Assembly (NCBI RefSeq): GCF_000155475.1
Contig: NZ_DS990391.1
Coordinates: 378,889 to 431,306 of the forward strand
Source of the DNA: Helicobacter cinaedi CCUG 18818 = ATCC BAA-847
GTDB lineage: Bacteria > Campylobacterota > Campylobacteria > Campylobacterales > Helicobacteraceae
DNA length: 52,418 nt
Direction of reading: 5' to 3'
Made by a program: the position numbers and the translations under genes. Under the pieces are notes generated by a model that worked only from the letters and a program-made list of their open reading frames with translations, ran no database searches and was not told where the DNA came from. Below, in pieces: positions 16,716 to 24,659 of this stretch (position 1 is the stretch's first letter; the number at the start of each line of letters is the position of its first letter).

Positions 16716-16738
16716 GTGGCAAAGTCGTGCTTTGCCAC
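16716..16738. repeat. 9-base hairpin upstream of flgH
   Basis: GTGGCAAAG-TCGTG-CTTTGCCAC forms a perfect 9-base stem with a 5-base loop. It lies about 35 bases upstream of the predicted sigma-54 promoter of flgH. It has no T-run, so a simple terminator is unlikely on the plus strand. It could be a binding site or part of a repeat element with the nearby 16-base inverted repeat. Confidence 0.7.
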
Positions 16739-16772
16739 TGCTTAAGATTCTACAAATGCAGATTCTATTTTT

Positions 16773-16789
16773 AGGAATGCCCTTTGCTT
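16773..16789 (+). promoter_or_regulatory. Candidate sigma-54 (RpoN) promoter of flgH
   Basis: AGGAATGCCCTTTGCTT carries GG at 16774-16775 and GC at 16786-16787, exactly the 12-base offset of the -24/-12 elements (consensus TGGCAC-N5-TTGC). Transcription should start near 16799, leaving a leader of about 24 bases with AAAGGA before the flgH ATG. RpoN controls hook and basal-body genes in Helicobacter. Confidence 0.7.
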
Positions 16790-16822
16790 AAAACTCCGCA
16801 AAGACACTACAAAGGATTGTAA

Positions 16823-17557
16823 ATGCTTACACGAAGTTTAGGAATGTCGCTCCTTGGAATCTTAATACTTTCCATCGCCCTTTTTTCAAATAAAGCCTTA
16901 GCCTTTGAGCCTAGCATTGACTTTAACGCGCCAGACTGGGTAGAAGAGCGAGAATCTGCGGATAATGATGTCCCAGAATTACCCAAAGCAGGAAGCCTTT
17001 TTGGCAGTGGGGATAGACCGCTATTTTCTGATAGACGCGCAATGAAGCCAGATGATCTCATTACGATTGTGATTAATGAAAATGCTAATGCCAACTTCAC
17101 TACAAACAAAAACTATAATGGTGCAAGTGGCGGGAATGTAACACCCCCAGCCATTGAATACACAGGCAATAACGAAGAGCAAAAGCAAATAGTCCAAGAG
17201 CTAAACGACCAAGCTGCCTACAATCTCACAAAGGCAAACAACACTTCAAACTTCCAAGGTGGAGGCGCACAAACGCGTAATGAAGCCCTAAATGCCACAC
17301 TCACAGCAAGAATCATCAAAGTCTTAGATAATAACACCTACTTTATCCATGGCAGACGCGAAGTGCTAGTAGATGGCGAAAAGCAGATTCTAGAATTAAG
17401 CGGCGTGGTGCGATCATTTGATATAAGCAAAGATAATGTCGTGCAAAGCAAACACATCGCCAATGCCAAAATCGCCTACACATCAGCAGGACCCATCAGC
17501 GATACCAACCGCAAAAAGCCCATTAGCGATGGTATAGAATCGCTCTATCCATTTTGA
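16823..17557 (+). CDS. flgH: Flagellar L-ring protein FlgH
   Basis: FlgH forms the flagellar L-ring bushing in the outer membrane. The 244-residue product has the family segments L-F-S-D-R-R-A-x-K-P-D-D-L-I-T-I-V-I and I-H-G-R-R-E-V-L-V-D-G-E-K-Q-I-L-E-L-S-G-V-V-R, and ends at L-Y-P-F. The signal peptide (residues 1-27, ending K-A-L-A) has no cysteine, so the usual FlgH lipobox is missing. The gene is next to pseF, as in H. pylori where flgH neighbours pseudaminic acid genes. Confidence 0.95.
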   Translation: MLTRSLGMSLLGILILSIALFSNKALAFEPSIDFNAPDWVEERESADNDVPELPKAGSLFGSGDRPLFSDRRAMKPDDLITIVINENANANFTTNKNYNGASGGNVTPPAIEYTGNNEEQKQIVQELNDQAAYNLTKANNTSNFQGGGAQTRNEALNATLTARIIKVLDNNTYFIHGRREVLVDGEKQILELSGVVRSFDISKDNVVQSKHIANAKIAYTSAGPISDTNRKKPISDGIESLYPF

Positions 17558-17657
17558 GTAAAGCATTCTAAGCGAAGCGAAGCCCTGTTAGAATCTAAGC
17601 TTTAAAATCTTATCCCTTTTCACAAGGGCAACACCACAAAAAGGAAAGGTAGTGAAA

Positions 17658-18356
17658 ATGAGAAAAGTAGCCCTTATCCCCGCACGAGGCGGGAGTAAAA
17701 GAATCCCAAATAAAAATATCAAAGATTTTTGTGGCAAACCTATCATCGCCTACCCCATAGCCACCGCATTAGAATCTAAGCTTTTTGATGAAGTCATTGT
17801 CAGTACAGATTCTCACATTATCGCTCAAATTGCCCTTGATTATGGAGCAAAAGTCCCCTTTATGCGTCCAACGCATTTAAGCGATGACTTCACGCCAACT
17901 GCTGATGTGGCAAATCACGCCATAGATATGCTAAATCTTAGCCAAGATGACCTGCTTTGTGTCATCTACCCTACCGCCCCACTGCTAAGTGCTAAGAGTC
18001 TGAATCTAGGCTATCTCGCCCTGCAGGATTCTGCCTATCTTTTTAGTTTCGCTGCTGTGGCGTATGACTACACGCCATATCGTAGCTTTTGCTTTAAAAA
18101 CGGCGAGATTGCTATGCTTTTTCCAGCCCATTATGCTAAACGCTCCCAAGACTTGGAGCAAGTCTATCACGATGCGGGGCAGTTCTACTTTGGCAGAGTG
18201 GGGGCGTGGCAGGAAGCTCTGCCTATCTTTGCCCCGCATTCTTATGCTATTATCCTAAAAAGCTATCAAGTCCAAGACATTGATACGCTAGATGATTGGC
18301 AAATGGCGGAGATAAAGTATAAGTTGCAGGAAAGTTTAAGTGATGAAAAAGCTTAG
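17658..18356 (+). CDS. pseF: Pseudaminic acid cytidylyltransferase PseF
   Basis: PseF activates pseudaminic acid with CTP to give CMP-pseudaminic acid, the donor for flagellin O-glycosylation. The 232-residue product starts M-R-K-V-A-L-I-P-A-R-G-G-S-K-R-I-P, the nucleotide-binding motif of the NeuA/KdsB family. V-S-T-D-S and F-M-R-P follow. The ATG at 17658 is preferred because AGGAAAGG lies eight bases before it. A GTG at 17652 is in frame but too close. Unlike the H. pylori PseF-PseG fusion that I recall, this one is separate. Confidence 0.93.
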   Translation: MRKVALIPARGGSKRIPNKNIKDFCGKPIIAYPIATALESKLFDEVIVSTDSHIIAQIALDYGAKVPFMRPTHLSDDFTPTADVANHAIDMLNLSQDDLLCVIYPTAPLLSAKSLNLGYLALQDSAYLFSFAAVAYDYTPYRSFCFKNGEIAMLFPAHYAKRSQDLEQVYHDAGQFYFGRVGAWQEALPIFAPHSYAIILKSYQVQDIDTLDDWQMAEIKYKLQESLSDEKA

Positions 18357-18409
18357 AATCTAATCAATTTACTTAATAAAACATCAAAAACCAAATAAAA
18401 TTATAAACT

Positions 18410-18892
18410 TTAAAAATCTTTAAGACATCGTTCTATGGCTTGACGCACATCATCAGCTTCAGTATCCCCCTGCCCCTCTGCACTACAAGTAAAAACTAAA
18501 TCGTGTGTTTTTGAATCTAACATTTGAATAGTAACACTCAAAGTATATCCTCCTAGCCCTCCCAATACATTTCGCTTATCACCCTGCCCATACTGAACAA
18601 GAAGTGTCGGTTTGTCATTAGGACTACTTAAAATAACAAAGCCTTTTTTCATTAAGATTCCAGAAATCACATCTGCAGGATTTATACTTTTTGAGCTAGA
18701 AGCACCAAAACCTCCACCTGTGCCATACCCCATATAAACAGCTCCACTTCCTGAAGTCAATGTTTGTGTTTGTCCCACAATGGCATACCTATACATACTT
18801 GTATCTTGCAATTTATTTACCTGTGTTGGCTTTAAAATCGCACAGCCATTCATAATAAAAACTAAGAGTCCAGTAATAAATACCTTTTTCAT
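18410..18892 (-). CDS. Small outer-surface lipoprotein, unknown function
   Basis: The 160-residue product has a lipoprotein signal (K-K-V-F-I-T-G-L-L-V-F-I-M-N-G-C; Cys17 lipidated). A Gly/Ser-rich stretch at about 45-67 precedes a compact domain resembling DUF4136-type lipoproteins. The features are an A-D-V-I-S-G-I-L strand-helix, L-L-V-Q-Y-G-Q-G-D, and a C-terminal A-I-E-R-C-L-K-D-F helix. No enzyme motif is seen. It is transcribed away from the small HTH-like gene at 19033. Confidence 0.75.
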   Translation of the reverse strand: MKKVFITGLLVFIMNGCAILKPTQVNKLQDTSMYRYAIVGQTQTLTSGSGAVYMGYGTGGGFGASSSKSINPADVISGILMKKGFVILSSPNDKPTLLVQYGQGDKRNVLGGLGGYTLSVTIQMLDSKTHDLVFTCSAEGQGDTEADDVRQAIERCLKDF

Positions 18893-19032
18893 TTTTTCCC
18901 CTTGTTTTGAAAATTAAAAATGCAACTATACGATATATTTTCTTAATTTTTATATATAAACGATTTATTGTCATAGTTAGCTTTAAAGAGAGTTTTAACT
19001 TAAATGCCAAAAATATTAAAAGGCAAAGCATA

Positions 19033-19239
19033 ATGAAATACACTCAAAGAGACAAAGCTAGAATCTTGCGTATCACGACACGCACATTGCAGCGGTGGAG
19101 AACGACAAAGCCAGAATTATATGCGATTATAGAAGCAGGATTTAAAATGCGTGAGAATCTCGCTCAACAGGAGCTATATCACAAGGAGATTTTAGAGCTT
19201 ATTAAGTCCATAGACCCAAACTCCACGCATTCAGCCTAA
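19033..19239 (+). CDS. Small HTH-like DNA-binding protein
   Basis: The 68-residue product starts MKYTQRDKARILRITTRTLQ and continues R-W-R-T-T-K-P-E-L. This reads as a helix-turn-helix in which R-I-T-T-R-T-L-Q-R-W is the recognition helix. An in-frame upstream start at 18907 would add an implausible Ile/Phe-rich leader within the A/T-rich promoter region, so the ATG at 19033 is chosen. It could be a small transcriptional regulator, perhaps of the divergent lipoprotein gene; that is inference. Confidence 0.65.
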   Translation: MKYTQRDKARILRITTRTLQRWRTTKPELYAIIEAGFKMRENLAQQELYHKEILELIKSIDPNSTHSA

Positions 19240-19259
19240 AGCTTACACTTTCAGCAAAG

Positions 19260-20261
19260 CTAAAGCCTTTTATAAATCTCTTGTTGTAAATCTTGTTTTG
19301 GTAAAAGTGTGATTGTGGGGAATTGTGTGCGGTTAAAGGTAGCTTGGCGTTTGGCTAATTGACAAGTATGAAAAAACAGCTCTTGTTTTAGAGATTCAAG
19401 GCTTGTAAGTTTGCCTTGTAAAAATGCTAAACATTCCTTTGGACCGATAGCGTTTAAAGGCGGTATGCCCTCCCCATAAGATTCTACAATCTCTTTTATC
19501 TCTTCCACAATGCCTTGCTCTATCATCTTTTGACTTCGCTTTAAAATATCAGCCCTCAATTCATCTCTTGGCTTATCTAGGGCAAAAATCTCTAAAGGCA
19601 GGGGAAAAGGCGTAGGCTTATGCGTGGCAAAATACTCGCTAGGCTTTAATTGCGTGGCTTTGTAGAGGCTTAGGGCTTTGTGGATTCTGTATGTATCTTG
19701 CGGGGCGATTTTTTGAGCGTAATCCATATCAATGGAACATAAAAAGGCATAGCACTCCTGCAAACTTCCTAGAGATTCTATCCACTTTTCATAGCATTGC
19801 AAGTCTGGCATAGGGCTTAAGCCTTCTATAATGCTTTTTAGAAAAAAGCTACTGCCCCCAACGATAAGCAAGGGCGTATCGGGCTTAAGATGAAGCACAC
19901 ATTCGCATAAAAGTGTAAAAAAAAGCATAGCATTGCTTTTTTCACTTGGGCTTAAAATATCTAACGCGTGGTAACGCACCTGCGTTTTTTCCAAAGGCGT
20001 GGGCTTGGCGGAAGCTATATCAAAGCCTTTATAAATCCCTAAAGAATCAAGGCTAAAAATCTCACAGCCCTTTTGCAAGGCTATCTCGTGAGCAAGGGCA
20101 GTTTTACCACTCCCACTTGAGCCAAGGATAGCGATGATTTTAGGCTTAGAATCTAAGGCTTTATTTGTAAGAGCCTGCAAAGCCTTACTAAAGCGTGAAT
20201 GCAAAGATTCTGTATTTTGCATAGAATCTTTGGTGATAGAATCGTGCGTATTTTGTGGCAC
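19260..20261 (-). CDS. miaA: tRNA dimethylallyltransferase MiaA
   Basis: MiaA transfers a dimethylallyl group to A37 of tRNAs reading codons that start with U. The 333-residue product has the P-loop G-S-S-G-S-G-K-T at about 47-54, D-S-L-G-I-Y-K-G near 75, D-I-A-S-A-K-P-T, and the I-G-P-K-E-C-L motif near 270. The start at 20261 is GTG. A Met 13 residues in could be used but lacks a good ribosome-binding site. It ends a five-activity minus-strand run with pseGH, pseI and the aminotransferase. Confidence 0.93.
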   Translation of the reverse strand: MPQNTHDSITKDSMQNTESLHSRFSKALQALTNKALDSKPKIIAILGSSGSGKTALAHEIALQKGCEIFSLDSLGIYKGFDIASAKPTPLEKTQVRYHALDILSPSEKSNAMLFFTLLCECVLHLKPDTPLLIVGGSSFFLKSIIEGLSPMPDLQCYEKWIESLGSLQECYAFLCSIDMDYAQKIAPQDTYRIHKALSLYKATQLKPSEYFATHKPTPFPLPLEIFALDKPRDELRADILKRSQKMIEQGIVEEIKEIVESYGEGIPPLNAIGPKECLAFLQGKLTSLESLKQELFFHTCQLAKRQATFNRTQFPTITLLPKQDLQQEIYKRL

Positions 20262-20288
20262 TTTTTAAATCTCTTATTTTTGTAAGGG

Positions 20289-21446
20289 CTAGGCTTTTAA
20301 CGCATAATAAGATTTTAAAAATACCTTATTTGCTTCACCTGTAAAGTCCCGTAATCCAAGTCTCTGCAAGGCAAGTTCAAAGGCATTGACTACCCACAAA
20401 CTTTGGGATAGCGGGATAAGCCCCATTTGATTAATCCGCACAATGCTTGTCTTTAGCCTATCCTGCCCCCCTGCGACATTAAGATTAAACTCTGTCTTTA
20501 GCACTTTGCGTAAATTCGCCGCATTTGTCTCATCATAAATGGTATTCATCGCTAGGGCTGGGGATTTGGGGTAGATTTTTAGCCCGATAGATTCTAGGGC
20601 TTTTTGCGTTGATAGGCTTCTAGCCTTTGTATCTTTATAGATTTGCTCCATTCCTTTACTTTGTCCGCCATTTTGCGATTCATTTTGGGACACAAGCTCA
20701 AAATACTTCGCAAGTCCGGTGATAATTGTCGTTGGAGCAGTCCAAGCGGTGGTGTTTTTGACTTGATTTTTTAGCTCGGTTTTGAGATTAAAATAAAAGC
20801 CCACATCGCGTTCTTCAATCTTTTGTATCGCTTGAGATGATAGCCCAATAATGCTTAAGCCCGGTGGCAGCATAAACGCCTTTTGTGAGCCGCCAATAAG
20901 GGCGTCAATATGACTTGTATCAATGGCTTCAACGCCCATTGCCGTAATGGCATCAACCACCACAATAATATTTGGATTATACTCCTTAATCGCCTTAGTT
21001 ATGGCTTCTGCTGGGTGTCGCAACCCCCCTGCAGATTCACACATCTGCATACAAAAGCAGTCAATATCCTTATCATTTTGCAAAATCTCAAGCACAGATT
21101 CCACACTCGCTGGGGTATCCCACTCATTTATAATCTCTGTATATGGAATCTTATGAGCCTTGGCGATTTTGCCAAAGCGTTCGCCAAACTTCCCGCTATT
21201 GACACTTAGCATTTTTTTAGCACTAAAAGTCAGCACACAAGCTTCCATAGCCCCACTGCCGCTACTTGCAAGCATTAAAACTTCTTTCATTCCTAAAAGC
21301 TCTAAAAGCCCCTCCCTAGCTTTAGCAAAAATGCTTTCAAACTCTGGGGTTCTGTGGTGGAGTGTAGGCTCACTCATCGCCTGACGCAAAGATTCTGGCA
21401 CGGGGGTAGGACCGGGCGTAAAAAGTAATGGAGTAGATGGCAACAT
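20289..21446 (-). CDS. Class V aminotransferase (alanine/serine-glyoxylate type)
   Basis: This PLP enzyme of 385 residues begins L-L-F-T-P-G-P-T-P-V-P-E, typical of the alanine-glyoxylate/serine-pyruvate branch. The PLP lysine is in G-G-S-Q-K-A-F-M-L-P-P-G near 200, with V-V-D-A-I-T-A-M-G at about 165. Some relatives were once labelled 'soluble hydrogenase small subunit', which is a historical misannotation. The amino-group donor is not determined. It lies 48 bases after pseI and 27 before miaA. Confidence 0.88.
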   Translation of the reverse strand: MLPSTPLLFTPGPTPVPESLRQAMSEPTLHHRTPEFESIFAKAREGLLELLGMKEVLMLASSGSGAMEACVLTFSAKKMLSVNSGKFGERFGKIAKAHKIPYTEIINEWDTPASVESVLEILQNDKDIDCFCMQMCESAGGLRHPAEAITKAIKEYNPNIIVVVDAITAMGVEAIDTSHIDALIGGSQKAFMLPPGLSIIGLSSQAIQKIEERDVGFYFNLKTELKNQVKNTTAWTAPTTIITGLAKYFELVSQNESQNGGQSKGMEQIYKDTKARSLSTQKALESIGLKIYPKSPALAMNTIYDETNAANLRKVLKTEFNLNVAGGQDRLKTSIVRINQMGLIPLSQSLWVVNAFELALQRLGLRDFTGEANKVFLKSYYALKA

Positions 21447-21494
21447 AGGCTTCCTTTTAACTTTGGATTTGAAATGGTGATTATACCCTTAAAG

Positions 21495-22514
21495 TTATAA
21501 TTTATGCTTTATGAGTGGTGTGGCAGCTTTGTAATCACGCTCTGCCTTTGTGTTTAGAATCTGTGAAAAATACCGCGGGTGCATTCCGCCATTGGGACGC
21601 AAGATCGCAATATTTTCCTTTGTGAAACGCTCCCCCTTAGCAATATCTTTTGTAACCCAAATGCTTCTAGCAAAGATTCTGCGTTTTTTAAGCCTGTTTT
21701 TATCAATGCTCGGTTGCTTTTTGCCAAGGGCTAGGGCAGTGTTGCGGACTTGCCTTGCCATCGCACCAAACTCATCTTTATCCATACTAAAGGCACTATC
21801 CACGCCTCCTAAGGACTTATCAAGGATAAAATGCTTCTCAATCATACACGCCCCAAGGCTCGTAGCGATAATGGGGCAGAGACTGCCAAGCGTATGATCT
21901 GAAAGTCCAACTTTAATATTGTATTTTTTATATCTTTGCTTTAAGCCTAGCATTGCTTTGATATTTGCAGATTCCAAAGGTGCTGGATACTCACTCACAC
22001 AATGCAAAAGCGTAATATCCTTGCTCCCATATTTATGGCAAAGTGCAAGGGCAGATTCAATCTCTTTGTGCGTGGCAATGCCGGTGGAAAAAATAATAGG
22101 CTTTTTAGTCTTAGCAATCGCAGCAATCAGCTCATAGTGCATAATCTCAAAGCTTGCAACCTTATACATAGGGCATTGCAAAGATTCTAAAAGCTTCACG
22201 CCCTCCACAGAAAAAGGTGAGCTAAATACGATTAGTCCTAAACTTCGTGCAAGTGAAAAAAGCTCTTTATGCCATTCCCACGGCGTTTGGGCTTTTTTAT
22301 ACAAATCATACAGATAGGTATTATCCCACAATGTCCCGCCGCTAATGGCAAAGGGCGGATTCTTAGAATCTAGCGTTAGGCAGGAGGGCGTGTAGGTTTG
22401 TAGCTTCACACCATCAGCTCCACTTTTAGCAATGGCATAAATAGAATCTTTAGCAATTTGCAAGTCTTGCTGATGATTAGCACTTAGCTCGGCGATGATA
22501 AGTGGGGGCTTCAT
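21495..22514 (-). CDS. pseI: Pseudaminic acid synthase PseI
   Basis: PseI condenses 2,4-diacetamido-2,4,6-trideoxy-L-altrose with phosphoenolpyruvate to give pseudaminic acid. The 339-residue product starts I-I-A-E-L-S-A-N-H-Q and has G-A-D-G-V-K-L-Q-T-Y, the NeuB-type TIM-barrel signatures. S-D-H-T-L-G and I-E-K-H-F-I-L-D follow, then a C-terminal SAF domain from about 280. PseI, NeuB and LegI are similar; the PseG/PseH partner encoded immediately upstream, with an ATGA overlap, selects PseI. Confidence 0.94.
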   Translation of the reverse strand: MKPPLIIAELSANHQQDLQIAKDSIYAIAKSGADGVKLQTYTPSCLTLDSKNPPFAISGGTLWDNTYLYDLYKKAQTPWEWHKELFSLARSLGLIVFSSPFSVEGVKLLESLQCPMYKVASFEIMHYELIAAIAKTKKPIIFSTGIATHKEIESALALCHKYGSKDITLLHCVSEYPAPLESANIKAMLGLKQRYKKYNIKVGLSDHTLGSLCPIIATSLGACMIEKHFILDKSLGGVDSAFSMDKDEFGAMARQVRNTALALGKKQPSIDKNRLKKRRIFARSIWVTKDIAKGERFTKENIAILRPNGGMHPRYFSQILNTKAERDYKAATPLIKHKL

Positions 22515-24073
22515 ACACGCTCCTTATACATTAAGATGACATTGTGATATATGCTTTGTGAATCTTTTATCTCGCGTATAAAATCGTGCAAAATCCCCTC
22601 TTTTGTATAGCCCATTTTTTCATAAAATGCTATGGCTTGGGTATTGTGCTGTAATACTTCAAGGTGCAAGGTGTGTAAACCTAGCTCATTAAAAGCATAA
22701 GATTCTAAAAACTTTAGAATCTTAGCCCCCTTGCGTGAAATGCTAGAATCTACATTTTTATAGATTCCAATAAAGGCGTGGCGATGGGTGAGATTTATCC
22801 TTGTGAGTGAGCCTACGCCGATATACTCATCATTTTCCTGCAAGAGCCAATATCGCTTTGTATTATCATTTGCAAGGTTTGCTAGAAACGCGGTGTGAGA
22901 TTCTGGGCTAATAAAAGTGGCATACATCCATTTAGCGATGTCTGGGTGATTTCGCATTTGCAAGATGGCTTGAGATTGCGTAGGATTAAGCTTTGGAAAA
23001 GGCAGGGCTTGAATCTTAGCTGTTTCATTTTGAGCTGTGCTGTGGGGGGTGGCTAGGTTTTGAATTAAGCTTAAAAGGGCAGATTCTAGCTTTGAGCCAA
23101 GATTTAGATTTTGAAGATTTTGCTTTAGAATCTTAGGGGGATTCTCCTGCCAAGAGAAAAGCGTTTCAAGGGCAGATGGCAAATCTTTTGCGTGATAAAT
23201 CACGCCTTTTTTCTGCCATTGCTCTATATGAAAGGCTTGATTTTGTGCAGTTTGTAAAATGACACTAGGGATTTTAAGCCTTAATAATTCAAGCATACTG
23301 CCACCCCCTGCACTTAAGGCATAATCGCAAGTTAGGGCTAAGTGTAAAAACTCGCTAGGTGTGAGATTGTGATACATACTAATGAAATTTTCAAGGGGCT
23401 TTGGAATGGCGATTTTATGGGGATAGCCACCGCCTAGCACGAGATGAAAATGACACTGCCCCACAGGCACACTCATAAGTAAATCAGCGAGTAAATCAAT
23501 AAATCTTTGGGAGAGATTACTCAAATCTACACCGCCAAAATTCACGAAGATTTGCTTATTTTGATTGTGGGCTGTGGGCTTGGAATCTTGTGCAGATTCT
23601 AATGGTTTAGATTCTATATGTTGGGGCAAAATCATATATTCTTCCCCACACCACAAGTGAGAATACCCCTTAAAATACGACTTAGAATCTGGCGTGGGAT
23701 TGAGAATATAGCAATCCTTTGGATAGACATCACGCAGGGTATCATCAAGGCAGATGAGTGCCTTGCTGTGCTGAATTAAACGATGATAGAACCACTCTTG
23801 TGCCTCATAGCTATCCACAATGGCAAGTTCAAGCATTTCAGGCTGGGTGGATAGCCACTCATAGTTTTTACACTCAAGCTCAATATGTGAAAGTGTGGAA
23901 TCTAGCAGAGTATTTAGAGATGGCGGGGTGTAATCGCCGCGATTATGCAAAGTAATGGCGTGGATATAAGGGAGCTTTGTCAATTTTACAAATATGGCGA
24001 TGAGTTTTAAAGAGCGGTAGAAATGCCCTAGCCCATAGCCCTCCCCACTCTCGCAAAAAATATCAATACGCAT
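22511..24073 (-). CDS. pseG: PseG-PseH fusion: UDP-sugar hydrolase and N-acetyltransferase
   Basis: Two pseudaminic acid steps are joined in one 520-residue protein. Residues 1 to about 330 are PseG, a GT-B-like hydrolase removing UDP from the 2,4-diacetamido sugar, with G-Y-G-L-G-H-F-Y-R near the start and S-A-G-G-G-S-M-L-E-L. Residues from about 355 are a GNAT domain like PseH (E-Y-I-G-V-G-S-L, L-E-V-L-Q-H-N-T-Q-A-I-A-F-Y-E-K-M-G-Y), which acetylates the 4-amino group. The start at 24073 follows AAAAGG by six bases. The longer frame from 24139 would begin upstream of the predicted sigma-54 transcription start. Confidence 0.93.
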   Translation of the reverse strand: MRIDIFCESGEGYGLGHFYRSLKLIAIFVKLTKLPYIHAITLHNRGDYTPPSLNTLLDSTLSHIELECKNYEWLSTQPEMLELAIVDSYEAQEWFYHRLIQHSKALICLDDTLRDVYPKDCYILNPTPDSKSYFKGYSHLWCGEEYMILPQHIESKPLESAQDSKPTAHNQNKQIFVNFGGVDLSNLSQRFIDLLADLLMSVPVGQCHFHLVLGGGYPHKIAIPKPLENFISMYHNLTPSEFLHLALTCDYALSAGGGSMLELLRLKIPSVILQTAQNQAFHIEQWQKKGVIYHAKDLPSALETLFSWQENPPKILKQNLQNLNLGSKLESALLSLIQNLATPHSTAQNETAKIQALPFPKLNPTQSQAILQMRNHPDIAKWMYATFISPESHTAFLANLANDNTKRYWLLQENDEYIGVGSLTRINLTHRHAFIGIYKNVDSSISRKGAKILKFLESYAFNELGLHTLHLEVLQHNTQAIAFYEKMGYTKEGILHDFIREIKDSQSIYHNVILMYKERV

Positions 24074-24114
24074 TTTATACCTTTTAGTTTTTACAATGGA
24101 TTTTACGGAGTGGG

Positions 24115-24132
24115 TAGCAAAGTTAATTCCAT
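24115..24132 (-). promoter_or_regulatory. Candidate sigma-54 promoter of pseGH-pseI
   Basis: The minus strand reads ATGGAATTAACTTTGCTA. GG (24130-24129) and GC (24118-24117) have the exact -24/-12 offset and TTGC is perfect. The start would be near 24106, giving a leader of about 33 bases. A TATAAT at 24151-24146 could serve as an alternative sigma-70 -10 box. Confidence 0.6.
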
Positions 24133-24245
24133 AATTCATTCCAAAATTATATAGGGCTAGAATCTAGCTAGATTCTAAGGCGTGGAGCTGACTTTAAGAT
24201 TTTGGTATTGATGAATTTGTGTGGCTTGTGGGGATTGAGCGTATT

Positions 24246-24650
24246 TTATAGGGCAGAGTTGCAGTAGGCTTGGAAATATTGTTTTTCAATGTCATAAAGC
24301 TCATAGCGAATCTGCTTAAAAGTGTGAGTGTCGCCTAGATGTGGAGCAAGTTTGGCATATTCCTCCAAAACACGAGCGGATTCTTGAGTGCGTTTAAAAT
24401 TAGCCATAACAAGGGCGTTGAGATTTTCTCTTAACAGCTCATCTTTGCTACTTTGTTTTGCTACATCGCCTTGAATATCTCTATAATCAAGTAAGTTTAG
24501 TGAAGCAGAAGATTTAAGTTTATGTCGCAGTGTTTTGCATAAGGAAGAGAGTGTTTTATCATTATGAAAGTAGCGGAGCGTATCCTCTATGACGCGGATA
24601 CCCTCCCTTAAGCGATTGAGATTAGCATCTATAACTCTGCCAATCTCCAT
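24246..24650 (-). CDS. Stand-alone ThiE-associated (ThiED1-like) domain protein
   Basis: The 134-residue all-helical product begins I-G-R-V-I-D-A-N-L-N-R-L-R-E-G-I-R-V-I-E-D-T-L-R. This matches the extra N-terminal domain that precedes thiamine-phosphate synthase (ThiE) in cyanobacteria and some other bacteria. Here no ThiE catalytic domain follows. A role in thiamine metabolism is therefore likely but unproven. It starts 9 bases after the BAX-inhibitor-like gene stop and is probably co-transcribed. Confidence 0.75.
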   Translation of the reverse strand: MEIGRVIDANLNRLREGIRVIEDTLRYFHNDKTLSSLCKTLRHKLKSSASLNLLDYRDIQGDVAKQSSKDELLRENLNALVMANFKRTQESARVLEEYAKLAPHLGDTHTFKQIRYELYDIEKQYFQAYCNSAL

Positions 24651-24659
24651 TTATTCCCC

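Noticed and set aside
16563-16745. A 60-codon plus-strand frame in the eamA-flgH gap
   Set aside because: It runs through both arms of the inverted repeat, starts at a TTG without a ribosome-binding site and has no family-like pattern.
20289-21446. Hydrogenase subunit
   Set aside because: The sequence is a PLP class V aminotransferase; the hydrogenase label is a known misannotation in this family.
24074-24139. Longer start for the PseG-PseH fusion
   Set aside because: The extra 22 residues lie within the promoter region, and the ATG at 24073 has a good ribosome-binding site and the natural PseG start.
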